In this document: in pieces, positions 1 through 6,768 of the stretch
Numbering within the stretch: position 1 is the stretch's first letter
Layout: every line of letters starts with the position of its first letter
Assembly: GCA_011334435.1 (NCBI GenBank)
Contig: DTPJ01000467.1
Location: forward strand, 1-7,048
From: Candidatus Poribacteria bacterium
GTDB lineage: Bacteria > Poribacteria > DTPJ01
Direction: 5' to 3'
Length of the DNA: 7,048 nucleotides
The notes under the pieces: model-generated
What the model was told of the DNA's origin: nothing
The model's database searches: none
Seen by the model: the letters and a program-made list of their open reading frames with translations, nothing else
Position numbers and translations under genes: made by a program

Positions 1-401
1 AGTTTTATCTGACGTGCTGATTCCTCGCCAGAGACATAAAGCGTTTTTCCATAATTTTGTGTCAATCTATCAAGGACTTGAAGCAGAAGCGTTGATTTTC
101 CGATGCCGGGGTCTCCGCCGATTAAGATCACAGAACCGGGGACTGCACCTCCACCAAGAACCCTGTCAAATTCCTCTATCCCAGATTTTAGCCTTTCTTG
201 ATCAATAGTTTCTATACTTGATATTGGCTTAGGTTGATCATAACTATCGTTGACAAGCCTACGTCTATTTGATGGCGAAGGAATGGAACTGACCAACTCC
301 TCAACCATAGTATTCCATTTATTGCATTCAGGGCATTGTCCAACCCATTTTGGGGATTTTGCCCCACATTCTTGACACACAAATATCGTTTTCTGCTTCA
401 T
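1..401 (-). CDS. radA: RadA, DNA repair ATPase (partial, N-terminal 133 codons)
   Basis: RadA (Sms) is a RecA-family ATPase and DnaB-like helicase that helps branch migration and processing of recombination intermediates. Only the N-terminal part is present; the gene continues past base 1. What is visible: a four-cysteine zinc finger with C9, C12, C23 and C26 (CQEC and CPEC, spaced as in the family), a basic linker, the LGGG-VPGS-ILIGG approach to the nucleotide site, Walker A GGDPGIGKST at about residues 95-104, and the family-typical YVSGEES at 122-128. The LexA-like Lon-protease-like C-terminal domain lies outside the window. The ATG at 401-399 is chosen because it places the zinc finger at the usual distance from the N-terminus. 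Only one base separates it from the mlaD stop codon, and no strong Shine-Dalgarno is seen, so translation is probably coupled to mlaD. The identification is firm; the end coordinate is the window edge, not a gene end. Confidence 0.96.
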   Translation of the reverse strand, partial: MKQKTIFVCQECGAKSPKWVGQCPECNKWNTMVEELVSSIPSPSNRRRLVNDSYDQPKPISSIETIDQERLKSGIEEFDRVLGGGAVPGSVILIGGDPGIGKSTLLLQVLDRLTQNYGKTLYVSGEESARQIK

Positions 402-402
402 C

Positions 403-1965
403 TTACTTAAACACTGCCTTAATGCCGACATTAATGCCGGGTTCCGAACTGGTAATGTCCTCAGCGCCGAACAATAAATACCAATCGCGGAATACCCTAA
501 CTGATGCATCAACATCAACTTCTGGTTCTCTATGTGTAATGCCTACACCATCTATTGACAATCCAGCGCGATTTGGAATTAACCAATAATCTAATCCTAA
601 TCCTGCCTTTGATTTGATAAATCCGCCTCTTATGGTCAGATTTCCGAACCTTCTTCCAGCTAAAATATCATACTTGACATCATTACCTTTCATAAATAGC
701 CCTGCGGTATAAGTATAAGGGGATTTCGGCAAAATTGAAAAATTTACTTTATTTTGTAGACTTTCTGATAGACTGTTATAGCCAAGTTGGTATTCTGCCC
801 TCATATCAATTCCGTCAAAATAATTCAGTTTTTTATTAATCCTATCAGTTGCATCATTAACTTTGCCAATAGCACTTTTACTGACAGCTATTGTCTCGTT
901 TATTTGTTTATAGCTATCCTCGCTTTTTACTAATTTTCCTAACGTGCCGTTGCCTTTTTCTACTTCCTCAATTATGTAATCTGCCCTGTCTAAGACATTA
1001 TTCAACAATGCACTTGCACGATTAAAGTCTATCAATGCCTTTTGGAGCTTCTGATCGCTTGAATCTGCTATACCATCAACTTGTGTCATAAGTTCTGATA
1101 TTGATTTATTTAAATCATCTACGTATCCGTCAATTTTTTTTGTAAGAGCGTTTACCTCTTCTGACGACTTCCGAAGATTTTCAAGCGATCCTGCAACTAT
1201 CGGAGATGATACGTTGATTATGCTATTGATGCTTTCAGTCATTGATTGGACTGCTGGCAAGATGCGACTCCGATCTTTGTTTAATTCCGTGACAAGTTTT
1301 TTTAGCTCAGTTATAGTTTGAGCTACGTCAGTCTCTTTTCCTCCCGTGATTTTATTGATATTTGCTAATAAAATATTAAGATCATTTATAGTTTTTTTGA
1401 CTATGTCCTTTGTCTCTCCGATGAATTCTCTCGCATCTTTTATGCTAGAACGGACGTTATCCTGATTTGCTATTATTGCATTTTTTGCCAAATTTAGTGC
1501 ATCAGATGACCTTTTTGCAATGTCATTGACCTGAATTAATATATCACCTATGCTTGGTGGACTTGTCCCTATTAACGGATCATCATTGGTTAATTTATTT
1601 GTCAATGGACCATTTATTATCTCTATATATTTTTCACCTATGATGCCGATTACATCAATAACGATTCTGTATCCTTCCCTTATTTTGACTTTTTTATCTA
1701 TTTGTGCAGTCACTTGCACCCAATCGCCCATCAGATCAATTGAGGTTACTTTTCCGATCTCCATTCCATACATGCTCACTTGGGCATTTTTTACTAAACC
1801 ACCTACATTATCAAATCTTATTTTAATGTATTGATTATTTATGCTTGGTTGCCATCGTGATGCTTTTAGCAAAAGAACAGACAAAAGCGAGAGTCCTATA
1901 ATAACCATCAATCCTACTTTTACTTCATTATGCCATCGTTTAGCTTTCATCAGAAGATTTCTCAC
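403..1965 (-). CDS. mlaD: MlaD-like MCE-domain lipid-transport protein with long helical and beta-rich C-terminal extension
   Basis: This is the substrate-binding MCE subunit of an Mla-type ABC transporter. It is anchored in the inner membrane and projects into the periplasm. Visible parts of the 520 residues: a basic N-terminus, one transmembrane helix at about 17-33, an MCE domain at about 44-122 (FDNVGGLVKNAQV, GxEIGKVTSI, EKYIEI), and a long helical/coiled-coil stretch at about 140-380 rich in S/T/N/K/I heptad-like runs. That stretch contains the GNGTLGKLVKSE motif (337-349) common in long MCE proteins. A beta-rich region of alternating aromatic and polar residues follows at about 385-520 (RRFGNLTIRGGFI, AGLGLDYW), ending in F-K. 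E. coli MlaD is about 183 aa, so this is a long-form MCE protein and may form a needle or tunnel. Start: the longest frame begins with GTG at 1965-1963, 9 nt after mlaF. An ATG five codons later (1950-1948) is an equally good candidate, and neither has a strong Shine-Dalgarno. The assignment to the MCE family is firm; the symbol is by function, since LetB/PqiB-like proteins share the domain. Confidence 0.9.
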   Translation of the reverse strand: MRNLLMKAKRWHNEVKVGLMVIIGLSLLSVLLLKASRWQPSINNQYIKIRFDNVGGLVKNAQVSMYGMEIGKVTSIDLMGDWVQVTAQIDKKVKIREGYRIVIDVIGIIGEKYIEIINGPLTNKLTNDDPLIGTSPPSIGDILIQVNDIAKRSSDALNLAKNAIIANQDNVRSSIKDAREFIGETKDIVKKTINDLNILLANINKITGGKETDVAQTITELKKLVTELNKDRSRILPAVQSMTESINSIINVSSPIVAGSLENLRKSSEEVNALTKKIDGYVDDLNKSISELMTQVDGIADSSDQKLQKALIDFNRASALLNNVLDRADYIIEEVEKGNGTLGKLVKSEDSYKQINETIAVSKSAIGKVNDATDRINKKLNYFDGIDMRAEYQLGYNSLSESLQNKVNFSILPKSPYTYTAGLFMKGNDVKYDILAGRRFGNLTIRGGFIKSKAGLGLDYWLIPNRAGLSIDGVGITHREPEVDVDASVRVFRDWYLLFGAEDITSSEPGINVGIKAVFK

Positions 1966-1974
1966 TTTCTCACA

Positions 1975-2733
1975 TTATCTAGTAGTCAATTTATTAGGAT
2001 CATCACAAAATATGCCTGTGTTAATGAAATCAAAGACCCATGGTTGGCTGTTTGAACGCATTTCATTAGGCGTGCCAACAGCTATTATTTCACCATTTTT
2101 CAGCATAGCCATTTTTGTAGCAACAGAAAACGCACTTTTCATATCATGAGTAACAACAATAGAAGTTACGCCTAACTCATCATGTAGCTTCTTTATAAGT
2201 ATGTTTATTTCCTCTGCCATTAGAGGGTCTAAACCTGTGGTTGGCTCATCATAAAGTATTATTTGAGGGTTCATTGATATTGCCCTTGCCAAGCTAACAC
2301 GTTTTCTCATACCACCGCTAAGGTCTGATGGCATCATATTTTCTATGCCTTTAAGTCCGACCATCTCTAATTTTTCAGCGACGGTTTTGGCGATCTCAGA
2401 TTTTGTCATCGTTGTTCTTCGGACAAGGCAAAAACCGACATTTTCTCCAACAGTGAGAGAATCAAAAAGAGCTGATGACTGAAAGACCATGCCAATGTCC
2501 TTGCGAACCTCGTCCATCTGTTTTTCAGATAAATGCGTAATCTCTTTTCCGTCAATCCATATCTCGCCACTATCTGGGTCAAGAAGTCTGATAATAAGTT
2601 TTAATAGAACACTTTTACCGCATCCGCTTGCACCCATTACGACCATAGTATCGCCTTTTTCTATGGTGAGATCAACACCTTTTAATACCAAATTGTTTTC
2701 AAAACTCTTAGTTAGCTTCTTTATATTTATCAT
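1975..2733 (-). CDS. mlaF: MlaF, ATP-binding subunit of Mla phospholipid ABC transporter
   Basis: This is the cytoplasmic ATPase that powers the MlaE permease. All ABC motifs are intact in the 252 residues: Walker A GASGCGKS (34-41), Q-loop glutamine at about 85 in GMVFQ, signature LSGGM (138-142) followed by RKRVSLARA, Walker B IILYDEP (158-164) with the D-loop TGLDP, and the H-loop histidine at about 196 in VVTHD. The LSGGM-RKR signature and the sequence after the Q-loop (SSALFDSLTVGENV) are typical of the Mla/Ttg2A group rather than of importers. The length matches the family (about 250-270 aa). The ATG at 2733 lies 2 nt after the mlaE stop, so translational coupling is likely. The next gene encodes the MCE partner. 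There is nothing broken or unusual in this gene. Confidence 0.96.
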   Translation of the reverse strand: MINIKKLTKSFENNLVLKGVDLTIEKGDTMVVMGASGCGKSVLLKLIIRLLDPDSGEIWIDGKEITHLSEKQMDEVRKDIGMVFQSSALFDSLTVGENVGFCLVRRTTMTKSEIAKTVAEKLEMVGLKGIENMMPSDLSGGMRKRVSLARAISMNPQIILYDEPTTGLDPLMAEEINILIKKLHDELGVTSIVVTHDMKSAFSVATKMAMLKNGEIIAVGTPNEMRSNSQPWVFDFINTGIFCDDPNKLTTR

Positions 2734-2735
2734 TT

Positions 2736-3519
2736 TTACGAGACATCAAGGATAGCATTAATAAGATAATTCAAAAAGAAATCAGCCACTATTATAAGCA
2801 CAAATGAATGAACTGCTGATATAGCGGTAGCGCGTCCTACGCCCTCTGCTCCGCCTGTTGTGTATAATCCCCTATAACATCCTACCATAGCGATAATAGA
2901 CCCGAAGACTACTCCTTTAATAACTCCACCAATTATATCACCGACATAGAAATACTTTTGAAATTGTTGATAAAATACACCACTGTTTATGCCGAAGGAA
3001 AGGCTAATAAAAAGCCCTCCGAGTATGCCAGCGACATCAGCGAATATGATCAATATCGGCACCATAACTGCACAAGCGACTAATCTTGGGACTACGAGGT
3101 ATTTTATTGGGCTTGTTGCCATCGCTCTGAGGGCGTCAATCTGTTCTGTGACTTTCATAGTCCCTAATTCAGCGGCAAATCCAGTTCCGACCCTTGCAGC
3201 CATAACAAACGCAGTAAGCATCGGTGCAAGTTCTTTTAGCACAAGCACAGCGACAAACCCGCCCATCATACCTTGTGCTGATATAGGTTTTAGTTGATAG
3301 AATGCCTGAACAGCACCGACAAACCCTGAAATTGTCCCAGTGATAATCACCACGATCAGTGATCGGACTCCTGTTTCGTATAACTGTTTGCCGATCTCTG
3401 CTGTCTCCTGTGGAAATATAAAAAGCTCTCTGAATGTTGAAAAATATAAGCATTGACATCTTACCAACTCCGCCAATGCCTTCAGAAAGCCTATTGATAA
3501 AGTTTGTTGTAAGTCCCAT
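2736..3519 (-). CDS. mlaE: MlaE-family ABC permease, with apparent one-base frameshift near the N-terminus
   Basis: This is the inner-membrane permease of the Mla lipid-transport complex. The main frame carries the MlaE hallmarks: QLYETGVRSL, a first hydrophobic segment, then the conserved KELAPMLTAFVMAARVGTGF-AELGTM-VTEQIDAL block, and near the end GLYTTGGAEGVG followed by the terminal membrane helix. The main frame open from 3476 would have to start at TTG and read an unlikely leader (MAELVRCQC). The frame one base over, from ATG 3519, reads a convincing MlaE start (MGLTTNFINRLSEGIGGVGK), with AAAGGG placed 6 nt upstream as ribosome binding site. Removing one base from the A5 run at 3440-3444 joins the two frames as ...GKMSMLIFSTFRELFIFPQE... 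and gives 260 aa, the usual family length. The second A5 run at 3420-3424 is an alternative site. This may be a sequencing or assembly indel, a real mutation, or less likely translational slippage. If the TTG start at 3476 is real, the protein would be 246 aa. Confidence 0.85.
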
Positions 3520-3541
3520 GAAACGCCCTTTGATCTTGGAG

Positions 3542-3547
3542 ATTATA
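3542..3547 (-). promoter_or_regulatory. Possible -10 hexamer upstream of mlaE
   Basis: An exact TATAAT lies on the minus strand 22 nt upstream of the proposed mlaE ATG. It could give the mla-radA block its own transcript with a very short leader. No acceptable -35 element is found 16-18 bp further upstream, and the region is AT-rich, so chance occurrence is quite possible. Confidence 0.22.
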
Positions 3548-3583
3548 TAGAAGGAAGGTAAAAGAAGGCATCTTTCCAATATT

Positions 3584-3610
3584 TGATAGATCAAAAACTT
3601 GAATCTATCA
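3584..3610 (-). other. Hairpin immediately after the dnaB stop codon
   Basis: In the transcript, the 27 nt starting one base after the dnaB TAG fold into a stem of about 11 bp: UGAUAGAU and CAA pair with UUG and AUCUAUCA, with one bulged U and a GUUU loop. The stem is AT-rich and is not followed by a U-run, so it does not look like an intrinsic terminator. It marks the boundary between the dnaB block and the mla-radA block and could serve as an RNase processing or 3'-end protecting structure. The structure is seen in the sequence; the role is inferred. Confidence 0.55.
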
Positions 3611-3611
3611 C

Positions 3612-4988
3612 CTATAAGCTTTTGAACCTTCTATCTAAGTTATCAAATCTCATACAATTTGCCCTGAAAGCCAATTTAATAGTGCAAGTGGGACCATTTC
3701 TCTGTTTTCCGATTATGACTTCTGCTTCTCCTGGCTTATCCGATGGTTCACGTTCGTAATATTCTTCTCTGTAAAGGAATACAACAAGATCAGAATCTTG
3801 CTCAATTGCACCTGATTCACGAAGATCGGAAAGCTGAGGACGTTTATCTGGACGCGATTCTGGCGCCCTGCTTAATTGTGAGCATGCAATTATGGGAATA
3901 TTTAACTCCCTCGCAAGACCTTTGAGTGACCTTGATATTTCGGATATTTCTTGCTGTCTATTTTCTGATCTGGTTCTGCTCTGCATCAGTTGTAAATAAT
4001 CTATGATTATCAGTCCGACATTATACTCTGCTTTCATACGGCGGGCTTTGGCTCTGAGCTCCATAACGCTAATACCCGGAGTATCATCTATAAGCATTGG
4101 ATATTCGTAGATTTTTCCCGCAGCGAGTGTCAGTTTGGGCCAATCAGGATCAGAGAGAAATCCCGTTCTTAATCTTTGAAAATCAACATTTGCCTCTGCT
4201 GATAACATACGGAGGAGAATTTGTTGGTAGGACATTTCCAGACTAAAAAAACCTACGGGGATTTTATGTTCGCCAGCTACATGTTGAGCGATGTTCTGGA
4301 CAAACATGCTTTTTCCCATACCAGGTCTGCCTGCTACTATTATAAAATCTGATGGCTGGAATCCAGAAGTTGCCATATCAAATTCTGTGAAACCTGAGGG
4401 TGTGCCTATGACATGTTCTTTTCTATTGTAAAGTTCTTGTATAACATCTAACGTCTGCTTTATAGTTTTACGAACATGTATAAATCCTCTGGAAGCTTTA
4501 TCTTTTCTAATATCAAGCACTATTCTTTCTGCATTATCCAAGAGCATATCAATATCTTCTGTGCTATCAAAAGAATCATTGTAGATTTGGACTGATGCAC
4601 GGATCAACTTACGTCGTAAAGCTTCCTCTTTAACTATATTTGCATAATGGACCACATTTGCCGCGGTAGGAACGCTATCTATCATCTCGTCAATATATGC
4701 GACGTCGCCGACTTTTTCTAAATCACCAGTTCTCATAAGTTCTTTTGTTACGGTGACTTGATCAGCCGGCTCATTTCGCTCAAAGAGATTCAATATAGCG
4801 TTGTATATTTTCTGATGTGCTTCTTTATAGAATATATCTCCATAAGGATCATCACCTAATATCTCAATCACTTTTGGGATAGCCTCTCTCCCGCCATCTT
4901 CAGAAAGCAACATAGCACCTAACACTGATCTTTCAGCATCAATATTTTGCGGAGGAACTCTATCCAATCTGACTGAACCCATTTCCAT
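3612..4988 (-). CDS. dnaB: Replicative DNA helicase DnaB
   Basis: This is the hexameric 5'-3' helicase that unwinds DNA at the replication fork. The 458 residues match the usual length. The N-terminal primase-interacting domain covers about 10-115 (PPQNIDAERSVLGAMLL is the classic start), followed by a linker helix and the RecA-like motor from about 195. Motor motifs: Walker A GRPGMGKS (220-227, with Ser where Thr is more common), FFSLEMS (247-253), Walker B LIIIDYLQLM (326-335), motif H3 IIACSQLSR (366-374), the DLRESGAIEQDSD loop (388-400), and KQRNGP with the arginine-finger region (428-433), ending FDNL. No intein or insertion is present. The start is ATG 4988, with a second in-frame ATG two codons later; either is 11-17 nt after the rplI stop. 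The Shine-Dalgarno is weak, so coupling with rplI is likely. DnaB following rplI is a common arrangement. Confidence 0.98.
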   Translation of the reverse strand: MEMGSVRLDRVPPQNIDAERSVLGAMLLSEDGGREAIPKVIEILGDDPYGDIFYKEAHQKIYNAILNLFERNEPADQVTVTKELMRTGDLEKVGDVAYIDEMIDSVPTAANVVHYANIVKEEALRRKLIRASVQIYNDSFDSTEDIDMLLDNAERIVLDIRKDKASRGFIHVRKTIKQTLDVIQELYNRKEHVIGTPSGFTEFDMATSGFQPSDFIIVAGRPGMGKSMFVQNIAQHVAGEHKIPVGFFSLEMSYQQILLRMLSAEANVDFQRLRTGFLSDPDWPKLTLAAGKIYEYPMLIDDTPGISVMELRAKARRMKAEYNVGLIIIDYLQLMQSRTRSENRQQEISEISRSLKGLARELNIPIIACSQLSRAPESRPDKRPQLSDLRESGAIEQDSDLVVFLYREEYYEREPSDKPGEAEVIIGKQRNGPTCTIKLAFRANCMRFDNLDRRFKSL

Positions 4989-4999
4989 ATCGGATCACT

Positions 5000-5443
5000 T
5001 TATTCCTTTACAACCCAGACTTTAATATTAGTGGTTATATCTTGATAAATCTTTATTGGGACAGTAAAAACGCCTAATTCCTTTATAGGTTCTTCTAAAA
5101 TAATTTTCTTTTTATCAACGGTGTAACCCTGTTCTGCAAGCACTTCGGCAATATCAGCATTTGTCACCGAACCGAATAATTGATCATTTTCGCCAGCTTT
5201 GACTTTAATTGTGCAAGAAATATTTGCAAGCTCACTGGCAAGCTTTTCGGCGTCCTTTTTATGCTTAACTTCGCGATCTAATTCAACTTTCTTCTCGTGT
5301 TCCAGAGATCGGCGATTTTTCTCTGTCGCTTCAATTGCGAGTTTGTGAGGGATCAGATAGTTACGGGCATATCCATCTGCGACATTTATAACATCACCTT
5401 CTCTGCCAAGTTTGTCCACATTCGTTTTTAAGATAACCTGCAT
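5000..5443 (-). CDS. rplI: 50S ribosomal protein L9
   Basis: L9 binds domain V of 23S rRNA near the L1 stalk and helps maintain reading frame. The 147 residues carry the full L9 layout: the N-terminal RNA-binding domain with the signature GREGDVINVADGYARNYLIP (13-32), a long connecting helix rich in charge (about 41-74), and the C-terminal domain with AGENDQLFGSVTNADI (83-98) and a final beta strand ending in VVKE. The ATG at 5443 is preceded by GGAGTG about 5 nt upstream, a clear ribosome binding site. The 94-nt gap to rpsR lacks the DUF2232 membrane-protein gene that sits here in some relatives. The stop codon is 11 nt before dnaB, implying cotranscription. Confidence 0.98.
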   Translation of the reverse strand: MQVILKTNVDKLGREGDVINVADGYARNYLIPHKLAIEATEKNRRSLEHEKKVELDREVKHKKDAEKLASELANISCTIKVKAGENDQLFGSVTNADIAEVLAEQGYTVDKKKIILEEPIKELGVFTVPIKIYQDITTNIKVWVVKE

Positions 5444-5466
5444 ATTTCACTCCGTTATTTTAAATA

Positions 5467-5520
5467 GTTTTCAGTCTATCCTGCATTTATAAGGTGACCG
5501 AAAACTTAAAAACTGAAAAC
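5467..5520. repeat. Eight-base inverted repeat in the rpsR-rplI gap
   Basis: GTTTTCAG at 5467-5474 and its exact complement CTGAAAAC at 5513-5520 flank 38 nt and could pair as a long-looped stem in the transcript. The octamer CTGAAAAC appears again at 5817-5824, just after ssb. The stem is short and AT-rich. It may be chance in such a composition, and no role can be assigned. Confidence 0.35.
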
Positions 5521-5537
5521 CGAGATATTATGAACAT

Positions 5538-5780
5538 TTATGATTTTTTAGTAAATGGCAGTAAAGCTATGTTCCTAGCTCTTTTTATCGCGACTGTGAT
5601 CTGTCTTTGATGTTTGGCACAATTCCCAGATATTCTCCTCGGAATTATTTTGCCTCTTTCAGTGGTGAATGTCCTTAACAATTCAATGTCTTTATAATCA
5701 ACTTTTTCAATGTTGTCACCACAAAGCCTACACATTTTCTTTCGTTTTTTTCCCGTATCGGTATAATAATATTTTCCCAT
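5538..5780 (-). CDS. rpsR: 30S ribosomal protein S18, zinc-ribbon type
   Basis: S18 sits in the 30S platform and binds S6. The 80 residues have the usual length and the conserved core KIIPRRISGNCAKHQRQ (44-60) followed by ITVAIKRARNIALLPF. The N-terminal half keeps the cysteine pair CRLC (C17, C20), and the core carries C54 and H57. This is the metal-binding-type version rather than the cysteine-less one. The ATG at 5780 follows GGAGTG about 9 nt upstream, the same ribosome-binding hexamer used by rplI. It lies 54 nt after ssb in the same transcription unit as its partner S6. Confidence 0.98.
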   Translation of the reverse strand: MGKYYYTDTGKKRKKMCRLCGDNIEKVDYKDIELLRTFTTERGKIIPRRISGNCAKHQRQITVAIKRARNIALLPFTKKS

Positions 5781-5834
5781 TTATTTCACTCCAAAGCTAA
5801 AAAATTAAAACTCAACCTGAAAACTTTTAAAATA

Positions 5835-6236
5835 TTAAAAAGGAATATCATCTTCTGATTCAATTGATTCTATGTCTTCATCAAACGGTTTTTCTTCGCC
5901 GGGTCTAGGACCGCCAAGGAATTGAACTCGCTCAGCCAGGACTTCAATTTTACTTCTTTTTTGTCCCTCCGGAGTTTCCCAGGTATTGGTCTGTAATCGC
6001 CCTTCAATAAAAACAGGTCTTCCTTTTGCCAAATAAGTATTGCAATTCTCCGCAGTCTTACCTAGAACTACAACATCAACGAAACAGACTTCTTCTTTTT
6101 TTTCTCCATCCTGCCCCTTAGTAATTCTATTAACAGCTAATCCCATTCTGGCGACGGCTACTCCATTAGGGCTATATCTGAGATCAACATCCCTTGTCAG
6201 ATTTCCAATTAAAAAAACCTTGTTTAAGTTAGCCAT
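5835..6236 (-). CDS. ssb: Single-stranded DNA-binding protein SSB
   Basis: SSB coats single-stranded DNA during replication and repair and recruits partner enzymes through its C-terminal tip. The OB-fold spans about 4-108: NKVFLIGNLTRDVDLRYSPNG at the start, then AVNR, and FIEGRLQTNTWETPEG (76-91) with the DNA-stacking W86. A short Pro/Gly-containing linker leads to the acidic tip SEDDIPF (127-133), the docking peptide for RecO, PriA and similar partners. The linker is short, so at 133 aa the protein is smaller than E. coli SSB. The ATG at 6236 has GGAG 8 nt upstream. Its place between rpsF and rpsR is conserved in many bacteria and links SSB supply to ribosome synthesis. Confidence 0.98.
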   Translation of the reverse strand: MANLNKVFLIGNLTRDVDLRYSPNGVAVARMGLAVNRITKGQDGEKKEEVCFVDVVVLGKTAENCNTYLAKGRPVFIEGRLQTNTWETPEGQKRSKIEVLAERVQFLGGPRPGEEKPFDEDIESIESEDDIPF

Positions 6237-6291
6237 TTGATTCTCCTTTTTCGTTGAAATAATTCCTTATTATTAAAGCCCTACGGAGAGA

Positions 6292-6750
6292 TCAGCTATC
6301 TTCCTCATCATCTTCGTCATCTTCATTATCTTCTTCATCATCGTCATAGTCTATGTCTTCTTCGTCTTCATCGTAATCTTTAAAATCAACTTGGGTGAAG
6401 TCATCTTCATCTTCGTCAAAGATCGGCTTTGTTATTTCTTTTGTTCTTGGTTCTGGAATATCCTCTGCTCTCACTGTCATGTGTTTTATAATTGGCTCGC
6501 TTAAAATACAATATCTTTCTATTCTTTGAATTATTTTTGGATCAGTTTCATAATCCAGAAGGACATATATACCTTCTTTATTTCTTTTAATGTCATAAGC
6601 GAGTTTTCGTTTTCCCCAATTTTCCAGTTTTGTGATAACCCCACCAGTGCCATCTCCCGTTATCATATTTTGAAGCTCTGTGGTAATTTTATCTACGGTT
6701 TCTGTATCAGCATTGGGATTGATAATTATGATGGTCTCGTATTTGTTCAA
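6292..6750 (-). CDS. rpsF: 30S ribosomal protein S6 with a long acidic C-terminal tail
   Basis: S6 pairs with S18 in the 30S platform. The ferredoxin-like core covers about 1-97: MNKYETIIIINPNAD at the start, LENWGKRKLAYDIKRNKEGIY in the middle (42-62), and RIERYCILSEPIIKHMTVR toward the end. After a short linker, residues 111-152 form a tail in which about 30 of 42 residues are Asp or Glu and only one is Lys. The core alone is close to a normal S6 in length, so the tail is an extra. E. coli S6 receives glutamates after translation from RimK; here a similar charge is encoded in the gene. The start is TTG at 6750-6748, since no ATG or GTG lies nearby in frame, and GGGAGG 9 nt upstream is a strong ribosome binding site. 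The rare start may lower output or aid leader-based control. Confidence 0.97.
   Translation of the reverse strand: MNKYETIIIINPNADTETVDKITTELQNMITGDGTGGVITKLENWGKRKLAYDIKRNKEGIYVLLDYETDPKIIQRIERYCILSEPIIKHMTVRAEDIPEPRTKEITKPIFDEDEDDFTQVDFKDYDEDEEDIDYDDDEEDNEDDEDDEEDS
6295..6420 (-). repeat. Low-complexity GAN-codon tract encoding the acidic S6 tail
   Basis: The tract is made of imperfect GAT/GAC/GAA/GAG codons (seen on the plus strand as TCA/TCT/TCG-like triplets). It is not an exact tandem repeat: codons vary and are interrupted by Phe, Tyr, Ile and Asn. Such tracts can change length by slippage, so tail length may differ between strains. Confidence 0.7.
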
Positions 6751-6759
6751 TATGAATTT

Positions 6760-6765
6760 CCTCCC
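6760..6765 (-). promoter_or_regulatory. Strong ribosome binding site of rpsF
   Basis: GGGAGG lies 9 nt before the TTG start and fixes that start despite the rare codon. The wider AAAGGGAGG begins directly after an inverted-repeat arm (6769-6773). Its AGGGA part (6766-6762) can pair with UCCCU at 6800-6796 in the leader. Confidence 0.85.
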
Positions 6766-6768
6766 TTT

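Noticed and set aside
14..208. Small plus-strand frame opposite radA
   Set aside because: The opposite strand encodes the RadA Walker A region with clear motifs; the plus-strand peptide is low-information shadow sequence.
350..589. Plus-strand open frames over mlaD, mlaF, mlaE, dnaB, ssb and rpsF
   Set aside because: They lie antisense to well-recognised genes, have no family resemblance and no good ribosome binding sites, and are what chance predicts opposite long coding frames.
3420..3444. Programmed ribosomal frameshifting in mlaE
   Set aside because: The needed shift is +1 and no known +1 signal (slow codon or stop after a slippery codon) is evident. A five-base homopolymer is short for slippage, so an indel is the simpler explanation.
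3169..3594. A 141-residue Cys/Arg-rich minus-strand frame overlapping mlaE
   Set aside because: Only its first part (from ATG 3519 to about 3440) reads like a real protein, the MlaE N-terminus. The rest is the wrong frame of mlaE, and the TTG start at 3594 falls within the hairpin after dnaB.
220..3611. A new defence or mobile system in the accessory sense
   Set aside because: Every sizeable gene is a recognisable core gene (Mla transporter, RadA, DnaB, ribosomal proteins, SSB). No transposase, integrase, toxin, nuclease or repeat array is present.
4308..4331. Serine in place of threonine at the end of the DnaB Walker A motif
   Set aside because: GKS and GKT are both functional P-loop endings, so this is not evidence of a divergent or inactive helicase.
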